DNA of 64,000 nt from Sagittula sp048553715 (GCF_048553715.1 NZ_JBLZNC010000004.1:62001-126000); one strand, 5' to 3'; positions 26,490-37,433 are shown, counted from the stretch's first letter. Translations and numbers: made by a program. The notes: generated by a model from the sequence alone, not told the origin.

Positions 26490-27197
26490 CTACGCTGATT
26501 GTTGGTGCGTGCGGTGGCCGGTCCAGCGGGTCAGGGCGTCAATCAATTGTGCGCGGTTCACCGGTTTGGAGAGGACGTCGGACATGCCCGCCTGTAGGCA
26601 GGCGGCGCGATCTTCTGTCGCGGCATTTCCGGTGAGGGCGATAATCGGCACGTGGGGCCGCGCGCCGCGCGCCTCGATCTGACGGATGGCGCGCGCGGCT
26701 TGTAGCCCGCTCATGACCGGCATAGCCACGTCCATCAGCACTAAATCAAACGTTTGGCGTTCATATCGGTCGATCGCCTGCTGCCCATCGAGGGCCTGAA
26801 CCAGTGTGACGCCGGTGGGCCCCAGCAGCTTTGCCACCACCATCTGGATGGTGGCGTTATCCTCGGCCACGAGAACGAGCAAACCACTGAAACGGTCGGG
26901 GCAGGGCAGGCACTGGCTGTGCCAGATGTCCAACTGCCCGCGCGTGACGTGAAGCGTTACACCCGCCTCTCCGCGCAAAAGCGTGATCACGGTCGGTGCA
27001 GGCTCCGTCAACTGGATGGCATGTTCCAGAACAGCGAACAGTTCGTCCTGAAGCCGCGCCTCTGTTCCAAGAACCCGCAGCGGTCCATCCCCGACCTGAT
27101 CCCGTCGAAGCTGCACCGTGGTTTGCAGATGCGCCGGGGCCAATACGCCGAGAATATCGTCGATCAACGCATTCAGATCGAATTCAGTCTCCGGCAT
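26490..27197 (-). CDS. Receiver protein with degenerate histidine-kinase ATPase remnant
   Basis: Protein of 235 residues. The C-terminal receiver is complete: LVAEDN, phosphoacceptor Asp156 in LVLMDVAMPVMSG, Thr in ALTGNA and Lys in SDVLSKPV. The first 110 residues resemble the region after the H-box in hybrid kinases (EFDLNALIDDILGVL, LQDELFAVLEHAIQL), but no histidine box or glycine-rich ATP lid is present. It therefore looks like a hybrid kinase that lost its catalytic core, leaving a receiver that may work as a phosphate sink or by protein binding. It converges with ahcY, with the stop just after the ahcY terminator. Confidence 0.82.
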   Translation of the reverse strand: MPETEFDLNALIDDILGVLAPAHLQTTVQLRRDQVGDGPLRVLGTEARLQDELFAVLEHAIQLTEPAPTVITLLRGEAGVTLHVTRGQLDIWHSQCLPCPDRFSGLLVLVAEDNATIQMVVAKLLGPTGVTLVQALDGQQAIDRYERQTFDLVLMDVAMPVMSGLQAARAIRQIEARGARPHVPIIALTGNAATEDRAACLQAGMSDVLSKPVNRAQLIDALTRWTGHRTHQQSA

Positions 27198-27486
27198 CAG
27201 GTCGGGCGTCCTTGCTGAGGGGTGGTGGGCGAAGCTGCGTTGCCTTCACGGCGCACAGTCAATTCATACCGCGGGACCATTAACCCACCTTAAACAGTCC
27301 GAAGGTCCGCATGGTATGTCGCAATTTGGTGCCAGTCGGCCCCGGTCGGGGGCACCGGGGGAAATTGCCGGTGCTATTTTCCTTGCGTGATTCGGGTGTC
27401 TCGTTAACTTTGGTGCGCAAGGTCGCAAAGGCCGCAACACAAAGGGGCCGCTATGTTCTGCGGCTCGGTACGAGGGAGTGACTGTC

Positions 27487-27828
27487 ATGGGAAAACGTGA
27501 CGAATTGATTGAAAAATACGCCGACGATCTGCGCAACAAATGCGGTATGGAGCCGGATATGGACCTGCTGCGCAAGGTGACCATCGGCTGCGGCCCGTCG
27601 ATCTACAATGCGGACGCGTCCACCGTGGCGTCCAGCCAGCCTGCCGAACTGGAAACGGTGAAGGCGAACTTTCTGATGAAGAAACTGGGCCTGTCCGACA
27701 GCCCGGATCTGATGGAAGCGATCAATCAGGTCATCGAAACCTACGGCAAATCCGAGCGGAACAAATATCGCGCGGTCATCTATTACATGCTGACAAAGCA
27801 TTTCGGCAAAGACGCCGTCTACGGCTGA
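27487..27828 (+). CDS. DUF2853 family protein
   Basis: Small soluble protein of 113 residues beginning MGKRDELIEKYADDLR and ending with VIYYMLTKHFGKD, which I recognise as DUF2853. Family members are short, helical and of unknown function. The ATG at 27487 follows GGGAG by about 8 bases; a GTG nine bases earlier is less likely. It is transcribed alone and closed by a clear terminator 15 bases after the stop. Confidence 0.88.
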   Translation: MGKRDELIEKYADDLRNKCGMEPDMDLLRKVTIGCGPSIYNADASTVASSQPAELETVKANFLMKKLGLSDSPDLMEAINQVIETYGKSERNKYRAVIYYMLTKHFGKDAVYG

Positions 27829-27842
27829 TCCGGTCCAAGATT

Positions 27843-27875
27843 GCGCCGCGGGGTCACACCGGCGGCGCTTTCTTT
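27843..27875 (+). terminator. Rho-independent terminator of the DUF2853 gene
   Basis: GCGCCGC (27843-27849) pairs with GCGGCGC (27862-27868), followed by TTTCTTTT. Confidence 0.85.
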
Positions 27876-27945
27876 TGATCCAGTCGTTTCAAATTGTCCC
27901 GAAAGGAGCGTTGCCGGAACGGCTACCTGCGGGTATCACTGGTGC

Positions 27946-28051
27946 ATATCTGGCTAGAACGGTCGGACCCGAAATTCAGTTTCACGTGTGGTGCGTAGGG
28001 AGCACGTGGGTGAGAGGGGGGTCTTGATCACTGTCAGGGCCCCCCGCTTTT
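27946..28051 (+). ncRNA. Candidate small RNA with its own promoter and terminator
   Basis: After the DUF2853 terminator comes a sigma70-like promoter, TTGCCG (27911-27916), 17 bases, TATCAC (27934-27939). About 105 bases later a second terminator appears: GGGGGG (28016-28021) with CCCCCC (28040-28045), then GCTTTTG. Between them GTGC/GCAC and TCAC/GTGA can form another stem-loop. No reading frame of note is present. The T tract is on the plus strand only, so this is not the terminator of the convergent EVE gene. The boundaries are estimates. Confidence 0.35.
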
Positions 28052-28065
28052 GTCTGATGTTACGC

Positions 28066-28479
28066 TTACAGGCCGCCGAGGGTGCAGATGATCTGCCACT
28101 CGTCTTCGGTGACGGGCTGCACAGACAAACGCGAGCTGCGGACCAAGGCCATATCTGACAGGCGTGGATCGGATTTCACCATGTCCAGCGTCACAGGTTT
28201 TTTCAGCGGCTTCACTGCCCGAATGTCCACACATTCCCAGCGGGGATCGTCGGATTTGGAATCCGGGTGGCATTCGGCGCAGATCTCGACGATGCCGACG
28301 ACCGCCTTTTCTTTCTGGGAATGATAGAAAAAGCCGAGGTCGCCCAGTTTCATCTCGCGCATGAAGTTGCGCGCCTGATAATTCCGGACGCCGTCCCATT
28401 CCTCACCCTCGGCCCCCTTGGCGACTTGATCCTCCCATGACCAGGCCGAGGGTTCCGATTTGAACAGCCAGTGAGCCAT
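28066..28479 (-). CDS. EVE domain protein
   Basis: Protein of 137 residues, beginning MAHWLFKSEPSAWSWED and containing GDLGFFYHSQ, which are EVE-domain hallmarks (PUA-like fold related to YTH and ASCH domains). The fold binds modified bases in RNA or DNA; the biological role of stand-alone bacterial EVE proteins is unclear. The start overlaps the stop of the yciI-like gene by one base (TAATG), so it is translationally coupled. The ATG at 28479 is preferred to one 18 bases upstream because AAGG lies at the right distance. Confidence 0.9.
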   Translation of the reverse strand: MAHWLFKSEPSAWSWEDQVAKGAEGEEWDGVRNYQARNFMREMKLGDLGFFYHSQKEKAVVGIVEICAECHPDSKSDDPRWECVDIRAVKPLKKPVTLDMVKSDPRLSDMALVRSSRLSVQPVTEDEWQIICTLGGL

Positions 28480-28748
28480 TAAATGACCTTGTTCCACGGC
28501 CGCAGCGTGACCGAGGAAAACAGGCCCGCCTTGGCATAGGGGTCATTGTCGGCCCAATCCTGCGCGGCCGACATGTCTGGCACATCCAGCACGATGAGCG
28601 AGCCGCACATATCGCCAGCATCGTCCAGAAACGGGCCCGCCTGGCTGACAACGCCGGTCGCCTTGAGATAGGCGAGGTGGGCGTCACGGTTGTCTTTGCG
28701 GATCTGCAGGGCGCCGGGTTTGTCCAGAGCGATGAGGGCGATGAGCAT
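28479..28748 (-). CDS. YciI family protein
   Basis: Protein of 89 residues with a ferredoxin-like fold. Features such as RDAHLAYLKATG, AGPFLDDAG and the C-terminal RPWNKVI are typical of YciI. The conserved His (HLAYL) and Asp have been proposed as an active site in YciI proteins, but no physiological reaction is settled. It lies 3 bases after the gpsA stop and overlaps the EVE gene, so tsaD-gpsA-yciI-EVE is one operon. Confidence 0.9.
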   Translation of the reverse strand: MLIALIALDKPGALQIRKDNRDAHLAYLKATGVVSQAGPFLDDAGDMCGSLIVLDVPDMSAAQDWADNDPYAKAGLFSSVTLRPWNKVI

Positions 28749-28751
28749 GTC

Positions 28752-29714
28752 TTATTCTTCCTTCAGAGGTCTGGACAGCAATTGATCCAATGCGTCCGCC
28801 ACCGTCAAGTCGCCCGTCGTCAAAGAGGCGACAGCCTGTGTGATCGGAAGTGATAGCCCGTGCCGGTCCGCCAGCTGTGCCGCTGCGCGGGCCGTCGCGG
28901 CCCCTTCGACGGTTACGCTGGGTTCGAAATCCTCGCCATGGCCCAGCGACAGGCCGAACCTGAAATTGCGCGATTGGTCAGACGTGCAGGTCAGCGTTAG
29001 ATCGCCCAGCCCGGAAAGACCCGACATCGTGTCCGCCTGTGCGCCGAGCTGTGTTGCCAGCCGCGTCATTTCTGCAAAGCCGCGCGTCATCAACGCGGCG
29101 CGGGCGCTGTTGCCCAGTCCGGCCCCGATACAGGCACCGCAGGCGATGGCCATGACGTTTTTCAACGCGCCGCCCAGTTCAGCCCCGATTGTATCGGTTG
29201 TGGTGTACAGGCGCAGAACCGGCGTCGACAGCGCCTCTTGTAGGGTGCGCCCTGTCTCGGGATCCTGACAGGCAAGAGTCAGCGCCGTCGGCAGGCCAGA
29301 GGCGATATCGCTGGCAAAGCTTGGACCTGTCAGCACCGCAATCTTGGCGGCGGGCGCGGCCTGTCGGGTCAGCTCTGCCACGCCAAGGCCGGTTTCCAGA
29401 TCAATCCCCTTGCAACACAGGACAATCTTCTTGTCGTCGAGCGGCACCTCGATCTTGCGCAGCAGTTTGCGCAGGCTTTGCGCCGGAACGGCCACCAGAA
29501 TGATGTCGGCGGATGCGGCGTCCTGCAGATTGGTCACGGCGCAAAGTTTGTCGGGAATACGCACCCCCGGCAGGCGCGGCGAGGACCGGTGATCGCGGAT
29601 GCGGGAAACGGCGTAGGGGTCGCGCGCCCAGATCGTCACGCCGTGCCCCGCCTGCGTCAAGGAAATGCCAAGAGCCGTCCCAAAGGCCCCCGCCCCGAGG
29701 ATCGCAATGCTCAT
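28752..29714 (-). CDS. gpsA: NAD(P)-dependent glycerol-3-phosphate dehydrogenase
   Basis: Makes sn-glycerol-3-phosphate from dihydroxyacetone phosphate for phospholipid synthesis. It has 320 residues: NAD-binding GAGAFGTAL (7-15), catalytic lysine segment GGALKNVMAIACG, and SGLSGLGDLTLTCTS. The ATG at 29714 follows AAAGGAG and overlaps the tsaD stop (ATGA). A much longer upstream frame belongs to tsaD DNA and is not used. The tsaD-gpsA order is conserved in Rhodobacterales. Confidence 0.96.
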   Translation of the reverse strand: MSIAILGAGAFGTALGISLTQAGHGVTIWARDPYAVSRIRDHRSSPRLPGVRIPDKLCAVTNLQDAASADIILVAVPAQSLRKLLRKIEVPLDDKKIVLCCKGIDLETGLGVAELTRQAAPAAKIAVLTGPSFASDIASGLPTALTLACQDPETGRTLQEALSTPVLRLYTTTDTIGAELGGALKNVMAIACGACIGAGLGNSARAALMTRGFAEMTRLATQLGAQADTMSGLSGLGDLTLTCTSDQSRNFRFGLSLGHGEDFEPSVTVEGAATARAAAQLADRHGLSLPITQAVASLTTGDLTVADALDQLLSRPLKEE

Positions 29715-30790
29715 GCCTTGGCTCCTTTCTTGCCGTGGCCGACCAAAGGCGCAGCCGTTTTGTCCAACGGCCAACGGGGTCGCGCCGACAGGGTCATGTC
29801 GTGCGCAACACCGGCTGCAAGCAATTCCGACCCAGCATAGGCGATCATCGCTGCGTTGTCCGTGCACAGTTTTAGGGGCGGAGCGGTAAACCGAACCTTA
29901 GCGTCGAAGCAAATCTGCTGCAAAGTGTCACGAATGGCCATGTTGGCAGCAACCCCTCCTGCCACGGCCAGTGCGGGCTCGGAAGGCGCCTCTTGCATAT
30001 AGATGGCGATGGCCCGACGGGTTTTCTCGGCCAGAACATCGCGCACGGCGGCCTGAAACCCGGCGCACAGATCGGCGCGGTCCTGACGGGTCAGGCCGCC
30101 TTTGTCCGCGATGATCGCATCGCGCTGGCGCATCAATGCGGTCTTCAGGCCGGAGAAAGACAGATCGCACCCCGGACGGTCCAGCAGCGGGCGGGGGAAC
30201 CGGTAGGTCTTGGGGTTGCCGTCTTTGGCCTCCGCCTCGACCGAGGGACCACCAGGCTGGGGCAGGCCCAACAGGCGCGCGGTCTTGTCAAAGGCCTCTC
30301 CCGGCGCGTCGTCGATGGTGCCACCAAGGCGGGTGAACGCCTGCGGGCCGCGCACAATCAGGAACTGGCAATGCCCGCCAGAGACGAGCAGCATCAGATA
30401 GGGATAGCTCAGCCCATCGGTCAGACGCGGCGTCAAAGCATGCCCCGCAAGGTGGTTCACCCCGACCAACGGCTTGCCCAGTCCCGTGGCCAGCCCCTTG
30501 CCCATCATCACACCGGACAAAACGCCGCCAATCAGCCCCGGCCCGGCGGTGACCGCAATCGCATCGATGTCCTGCAGGCGGACCTGCGCTGCGTCCAAGG
30601 CGCGTTCCACGCAGTGATCGAGCCGCTCGGCATGGGCGCGGGCGGCGATTTCCGGCACCACGCCGCCAAAATCCGCGTGCAAAGCGCTTTGCCCTTCGAC
30701 GACAGAGGACAACAACGCGCGCCCGCGCAACACTGCCGCTGCCGTGTCATCACAGCTGCTTTCAAGGCCAAGGATCAATGGGTCGGTCAC
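29711..30790 (-). CDS. tsaD: tRNA N6-adenosine threonylcarbamoyltransferase TsaD
   Basis: Transfers the threonylcarbamoyl group to A37 of ANN-decoding tRNAs, working with TsaB and TsaE. It has 359 residues with GLESSCDDTA at the start, metal-binding His113 and His117 in VNHLAGHALT, and LLVSGGHCQF. I chose the GTG at 30790 because GAGGA lies 8 bases upstream and the protein then begins MTDPLILGLE; an ATG at 30814 has no ribosome-binding site. TsaE is encoded about 12 kb away in the tsaE-amgK fusion. It is divergent from hemD. Confidence 0.95.
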   Translation of the reverse strand: MTDPLILGLESSCDDTAAAVLRGRALLSSVVEGQSALHADFGGVVPEIAARAHAERLDHCVERALDAAQVRLQDIDAIAVTAGPGLIGGVLSGVMMGKGLATGLGKPLVGVNHLAGHALTPRLTDGLSYPYLMLLVSGGHCQFLIVRGPQAFTRLGGTIDDAPGEAFDKTARLLGLPQPGGPSVEAEAKDGNPKTYRFPRPLLDRPGCDLSFSGLKTALMRQRDAIIADKGGLTRQDRADLCAGFQAAVRDVLAEKTRRAIAIYMQEAPSEPALAVAGGVAANMAIRDTLQQICFDAKVRFTAPPLKLCTDNAAMIAYAGSELLAAGVAHDMTLSARPRWPLDKTAAPLVGHGKKGAKA

Positions 30791-30870
30791 GGTGCGGTCC
30801 TCGCGTCTGGCCATGGGGCGACATTGCCATAAGTGGTGCTAGCGAGTACCACCTGTATGCCTGCCTCACA

Positions 30871-31671
30871 ATGTCAGAGACCTTGATGCCCACAGACACG
30901 GCCCAGCCTTGCCGCGATCCGGTGCCCACCGTGTTGATGACGCGGCCACGGGCAGCCTCGGAGCAGTTTGTTGCGGCGTTGCGTGCGCAGGGTCACCGCT
31001 TCGACGTTTGTCTGTCCCCGCTGTTTGATATCGTCCCCCTGTCGCCGGATGTGACATTGGACGGGGTGCGCGGGGTGATCTTTAGCTCTGCCAATGGTGT
31101 GGCGGCGTGGGTGTCGATGCAAATGGCGTGCGATCTGCCCGCCTATACGGTGGGCAGGGCCACGGCGGCAGCGGCCTGTGATGCGGGGTTCGAGGTGCGA
31201 ATCATCGCGCAGGACGCGGCGGATCTGGTGGCACAAATGCTGGCGCAGCCCGTTTGCGGTCCGCTTTTGCATCTGGCGGGCCTGCACCGGCGGGGGAATA
31301 TATCGGAAAAATTGTCAGCATCGGGGATCCCGACCACAGCCGTGGTCGTTTACGATCAGCCGCAAATTCCGCTCTCTGACGCTGCGCAAGCCTTGCTGAC
31401 GGGGCAAAACCCCATCATCGTTCCGGTGTTTTCGCCTCGGACGGCGAATTTGCTGGCACAATCAGGGGGGAATGCGCCCTTACATGTTGCGGCAATGAGC
31501 GAAGCTGTGGCCTTCAACCTCGCGCCGTTACATATAGTATCACAGAAGGTCGCGGCGCGGCCCGATTCAAGCGCGATGCTGGAGGCGGTCAGCGCATTAC
31601 TGACCGAGGCACAGGCGCATTATAACGAAAACCGGAGAGCCTGCTCTCCGGCCGACAGGTTGAAAGGGTGA
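30871..31671 (+). CDS. hemD: Uroporphyrinogen-III synthase
   Basis: Cyclises hydroxymethylbilane to uroporphyrinogen III in tetrapyrrole synthesis. HemD is poorly conserved, but the VLMTRPRAASEQFVAAL start, GVIFSSANGVAAW, YTVGRATAAAA and LLHLAGLHRRGN segments fit the family. The 266-residue length from ATG 30871 is a little over the usual size; ATG 30886 is an equally possible start, and neither has a strong ribosome-binding site. The genes that follow, a mitofilin-like protein and hemY, are the standard Rhodobacterales order. Confidence 0.9.
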   Translation: MSETLMPTDTAQPCRDPVPTVLMTRPRAASEQFVAALRAQGHRFDVCLSPLFDIVPLSPDVTLDGVRGVIFSSANGVAAWVSMQMACDLPAYTVGRATAAAACDAGFEVRIIAQDAADLVAQMLAQPVCGPLLHLAGLHRRGNISEKLSASGIPTTAVVVYDQPQIPLSDAAQALLTGQNPIIVPVFSPRTANLLAQSGGNAPLHVAAMSEAVAFNLAPLHIVSQKVAARPDSSAMLEAVSALLTEAQAHYNENRRACSPADRLKG

Positions 31672-31677
31672 CAGGAC

Positions 31678-33087
31678 GTGGCAAACACGACTGAGGACAA
31701 ATCGTCCAAGCAGACCAAAACCGACGCCGAAGAGGCGCTGCGCGAGGAAACATCGCAAGGTGCCGCCGCCGTCGAGGCCGAACCGGACGCAAATGAAACC
31801 ACAGATGACGATGCCGCGCTTGCGCCAGACGTAGATCCAGATCCCGATGCCGAAGGCACCGCCGCGGTTGATGCTGTGCCTGACGCCAACGAGACAACCG
31901 ACGACGCCGAAGTGGTCGAGGCTTCCGCCGCGTCCGGGGACGAAACCGCTGCGGACGATACCGTTGAGGAAGAGCCCGTTGAAACCGCCGCGCCCAGCGA
32001 TCCCGTTGCCGTTGCGCCGGTGCCTGCGGTGCAGCCCGAACAGAAACGTGGCGGCTTTGTCCCGCTGGTTCTGGGAGGAGCCGTGGCAGCCGGACTTGGC
32101 TATGCGGCGGCGTTCTTTGGTGTCGTGGGCGGGGACAGCCCGTTCGAGACGGAAACCCGTGACGCCCTGACCACCCAGCAGGCGCAGATCTCCGATCTGG
32201 GGGCCTTGCCTGATGCGGTCACCAATCTGCAGGCGCAGGTGGACGGCATTGATCTGGGCGCGCTGGATGCCGGTCTGGCCGGTGTGCAGGATGCCTTGTC
32301 CGATATGGATGGCCGTCTGACGGGGCTTGGCGACCAGATCGCCGCCATCGACAGCCGCATGACCGCGCTGGAAAAACAGCCCTTTGCGGAGGCGGTCTCG
32401 CCTGAGGCGATTGCCGCCTACGAGCGCGAGCTGGAACAGCTGCGCACCGCCGTGGCCGATCAGAAGGCCGCGCTTGAAATCGAGAAAGCCGCCCTGACCG
32501 AGACGCTGAACCAGCGTACCGCAGAGATGCAGCAGATCGTCGAAGAAGCCCGCGCGCTGGAAAACAACGCCGAGGAACAGGCGCGACTGGCCGCTGCACG
32601 CGCCGCGCTGTCCGATGTGATCGCGCAGGTGCAGGCGGGCGCCCCCTTTGCAGAGCCTCTGGCCATGCTGGGGGACAACGGTGTCGACGTCCCCGAGGCG
32701 CTTTCGGCCACAGCGGCAGATGGCGTGCCCACGGTTGCCGCGCTGGCTGCAAGCTTCCCCGATGCGGCGCGCGCAGCCCTGTCGGCCTCGCGCACCGCCG
32801 CCACCCCCGAGGGCGAAGAGCCCGCATCCGGCGGGTTCGGCGCGTTCTTCCAAAGCCAGCTTGGCGCACGGTCGGTCACCCCGAAAGAGGGCACCTCCAC
32901 CGACGCCATCCTGTCCCGTGCCGAAGCGGCCGTCGGACAGGGGGATCTGGACACCGCTCTGGGCGAGCTTGACGCCTTGCCGCAGCCGGCAAAAGACGCG
33001 ATGTCGGATTGGCTTGCACGGGCTGATCTGCGACGCGATGCTCTGGCGGCGGCGTCCGGCCTCGCCCAAGACCTGAACCAGCAATAA
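31678..33087 (+). CDS. Mitofilin-like inner-membrane protein (COG4223)
   Basis: Membrane protein of 469 residues, distantly related to mitochondrial Mic60/mitofilin. Residues 1 to about 120 are very acidic and low in complexity (runs of Asp, Glu, Ala, Thr). One membrane helix follows (FVPLVLGGAVAAGLGYAAAFFG, about 125-146), then a long coiled coil (ELEQLRTAVADQKAALEIEKAA) and a conserved C-terminal mitofilin region. The start is GTG, 7 bases after the hemD stop. In alphaproteobacteria the protein is placed between hemD and hemY, and its family is linked to shaping intracytoplasmic membranes. Confidence 0.9.
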   Translation: MANTTEDKSSKQTKTDAEEALREETSQGAAAVEAEPDANETTDDDAALAPDVDPDPDAEGTAAVDAVPDANETTDDAEVVEASAASGDETAADDTVEEEPVETAAPSDPVAVAPVPAVQPEQKRGGFVPLVLGGAVAAGLGYAAAFFGVVGGDSPFETETRDALTTQQAQISDLGALPDAVTNLQAQVDGIDLGALDAGLAGVQDALSDMDGRLTGLGDQIAAIDSRMTALEKQPFAEAVSPEAIAAYERELEQLRTAVADQKAALEIEKAALTETLNQRTAEMQQIVEEARALENNAEEQARLAAARAALSDVIAQVQAGAPFAEPLAMLGDNGVDVPEALSATAADGVPTVAALAASFPDAARAALSASRTAATPEGEEPASGGFGAFFQSQLGARSVTPKEGTSTDAILSRAEAAVGQGDLDTALGELDALPQPAKDAMSDWLARADLRRDALAAASGLAQDLNQQ

Positions 33088-33100
33088 GGGTAACGAAAAC

Positions 33101-34654
33101 ATGTTGTGGTCACTTATCAAGATCGTGGTTTTCGTCGCGCTGGTCGCGGCGCTGACCCTTGGGCTGGGCTATCTGATCGAAGCGGACGGAACCGGACTGG
33201 CACAGGCCCGCATCACGCTGGCCGGTGTGGAATACACACTGACGCCGTTGATGATGTTCCTTGGTGCGCTGGTTCTGATCGCCGCCGTTTGGCTGTTCAT
33301 CCAGCTTTTCGTTCTGGTCATTGCGACGCTGAAATTCATCAACGGTGATGAAACCGCGCTGTCGCGTCATTTCCACCGCAATCGCGAGCGCAAGGGCTAT
33401 CAGGCGCTGAGCGAGGGGATGATGGCGCTGGCCTCGGGCGAGGGGCGTGTCGCCATCGCCAAGGCGCAGCGGGCCGAGAAATATCTGCACAAGCCGGAGC
33501 TGACCGATCTGGTCACCGCGCAGGCCGCCGAGATGATGGGCGACAGCGCGAAGGCCGAGCAGGTCTACAAGCGCTTGCTGACCCGCGAAAACACTCGCTT
33601 TGTCGGTATCCGTGGCATCATGAAGCAAAAGCTGGCCACCGGAGACACCGACACGGCGTTGCAACTGGCCGAACGCGCCTTTGCGATCAAGCCCAAGCAT
33701 GAGGAGGTGCAGGATACGCTGCTGCAGCTTCAGGCCGAGAAAGAGGATTGGACCGGCGCGCGTCAGACCCTGTCGGCAAAGCTCAAGCACGGCAGCCTGC
33801 CGCGCGATGTCTTCAAACGGCGCGATGCGGTGCTGGCGCTGAGCCAGGCGGCAGAGATCGCCGATAACGAAGACAGCGCCAAAGCGGCGGAAAAGGCGGT
33901 CGAGGCGAACCGCAATTCGCCCGATCTGGTGCCCGCAGCCGCCATGGTCGCGCGTCATTTCATCGAACAGAAGCGCCCCCGCAATGCGGTGCGCGTTCTG
34001 AAAAAGGCGTGGGAAGCCCATCCGCACCCCGACCTTGCCGCAGCCTACGCCGAGATCGAGCCGAACGAGACACCAGAGGCCCGCATCAAACGCTTTGTTC
34101 CGCTGACCCGTCTCAAGCCGGATCACCGCGAGACCAAGCTGCTGCTGGCGGAACTGAACCTTGCCGCAGAGAACTTTCCCGAAGCGCGCCGCGCCTTGGG
34201 CGATCTGGTGGAAAAAGAACCCGATGCCCGCGTCCTGACCATCATGGCCGCGATCGAAAAGGGTGAAGGGGCCAAGGATCAGGTGGTGCGCGGCTGGCTG
34301 GCCAAGGCGGTCACAGCGCCGCGTGGTCCGCAGTGGGTCTGCGACAACTGCAACACGATCCACGCAGACTGGCGTCCCACCTGCACCAATTGCGGCGCGT
34401 TTGACACCCTGTCGTGGAAGACCCCGCCACAGTCCGAGGTTGTGCTGCCCGCCGGTGCGAACATGCTGCCGCTGCTGATCGGCTCCATGGAAGAGCCTGC
34501 AACCGATGTCACCACCACCGAGGAAGAGGCCGCGCCTGCCAAGGTGATCGACATCAGCCCGGAGGCCGCTGCAGAGCCTACGGAGACCGCCGCAGCCAAG
34601 CCTGAGGCGGAAGACGCGGAGATCGTCGAAGACGACAAAAAAGCCGCCAGTTAG
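33101..34654 (+). CDS. hemY: HemY-type membrane TPR protein with C-terminal zinc ribbon
   Basis: Protein of 517 residues. The first 75 residues are the HemY_N domain with two membrane helices (VVFVALVAALTLGLGYLI, LMMFLGALVLIAAVWLFIQL). TPR-like helical repeats follow. Unusually, the C-terminal part carries a four-cysteine ribbon, Cys414-x2-Cys417 and Cys428-x2-Cys431, in WVCDNC and RPTCTNCGAFDTLSW. That pattern matches the rubredoxin-like end of LapB/YciM, which has the same anchor-TPR-ribbon layout. HemY is named for its position in heme operons and its biochemical role is uncertain. The last 80 residues are acidic and low in complexity. Confidence 0.9.
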   Translation: MLWSLIKIVVFVALVAALTLGLGYLIEADGTGLAQARITLAGVEYTLTPLMMFLGALVLIAAVWLFIQLFVLVIATLKFINGDETALSRHFHRNRERKGYQALSEGMMALASGEGRVAIAKAQRAEKYLHKPELTDLVTAQAAEMMGDSAKAEQVYKRLLTRENTRFVGIRGIMKQKLATGDTDTALQLAERAFAIKPKHEEVQDTLLQLQAEKEDWTGARQTLSAKLKHGSLPRDVFKRRDAVLALSQAAEIADNEDSAKAAEKAVEANRNSPDLVPAAAMVARHFIEQKRPRNAVRVLKKAWEAHPHPDLAAAYAEIEPNETPEARIKRFVPLTRLKPDHRETKLLLAELNLAAENFPEARRALGDLVEKEPDARVLTIMAAIEKGEGAKDQVVRGWLAKAVTAPRGPQWVCDNCNTIHADWRPTCTNCGAFDTLSWKTPPQSEVVLPAGANMLPLLIGSMEEPATDVTTTEEEAAPAKVIDISPEAAAEPTETAAAKPEAEDAEIVEDDKKAAS

Positions 34655-34700
34655 GGCTTTTCAAGCGGTGGACGGTTTGCTAATTGGCCGTCCACCAGAG

Positions 34701-34776
34701 GCCGCTGTAGCTCAGCTGGTAGAGCACGTCATTCGTAATGATGGGGTCGGGGGTTCGAGTCCCTTCAGCGGCACCA
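34701..34776 (+). tRNA. tRNA-Thr (anticodon CGU)
   Basis: A full cloverleaf can be drawn: acceptor GCCGCTG/CAGCGGC, D arm GCTC/GAGC, anticodon stem CGTCA/TGATG with loop TTCGTAA giving anticodon CGT, T loop TTCGAGT, and encoded CCA (34774-34776). CGU reads ACG threonine codons. Confidence 0.96.
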
Positions 34777-34854
34777 CTTCCTGAAAATCCGCATCTATTC
34801 CAAGCTCTCCGCTTTGCGAGGGCTTTTGTTTTGCGCGATTGGCCCGAGCCCACG

Positions 34855-34886
34855 AAAAAACCCGCCGGAGCGACCGGCGGGTTTGT
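34855..34886 (-). terminator. Strong rho-independent terminator of icd
   Basis: AACCCGCCGG and CCGGCGGGTT form a long GC stem, followed on the minus strand by TTTT. A partial T run on the other strand may also stop transcripts leaving the tRNA gene. Confidence 0.9.
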
Positions 34887-34906
34887 ATTTTTGCCTGTCG
34901 GGCGGA

Positions 34907-37111
<2,205 letters not shown>

Positions 37112-37433
37112 GGGATTCCCCCCGTTGCTTGAGTTGCGCCCTGCATAGGCCATCCGCAACCAAAGGTCTACAGTATGCGGCGGTATACATTCCTTGATGG
37201 GCTGACTTTTTGTAAGGCCGGGCTGCCGCCCTGCGCGGCGGCATGCAATCCGTCGGCAAAGATCTGCTGCTGTTGCAGATATGCACGGAATATGGTTCAT
37301 GATCCGGCAAAGCAGGGCGGAACAGTCGCACCGATGTGGGTTTCAGCGTATCCCTAGACCCGACATTACGGTCAATCGGCGTTATATTCTTCTCGCGCCA
37401 TAGATAACTCTGGAATGAAAGAACGGAACCGGC
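37112..37433. other. Intergenic region between divergent icd and polysaccharide export gene
   Basis: No reading frame with coding character is seen in these 322 bases. It must hold both promoters. A short palindromic segment, GTATGCGGCGGTATAC, lies at about 37175-37190 near the icd side. No recognisable consensus operator was found. Confidence 0.5.

Noticed and set aside
27290..27303. CtrA site upstream of the receiver/kinase-remnant gene
   Set aside because: TTAACCCACCTTAA has a 6-base spacer where the consensus needs 7. It may be a half-site, but it is not counted.
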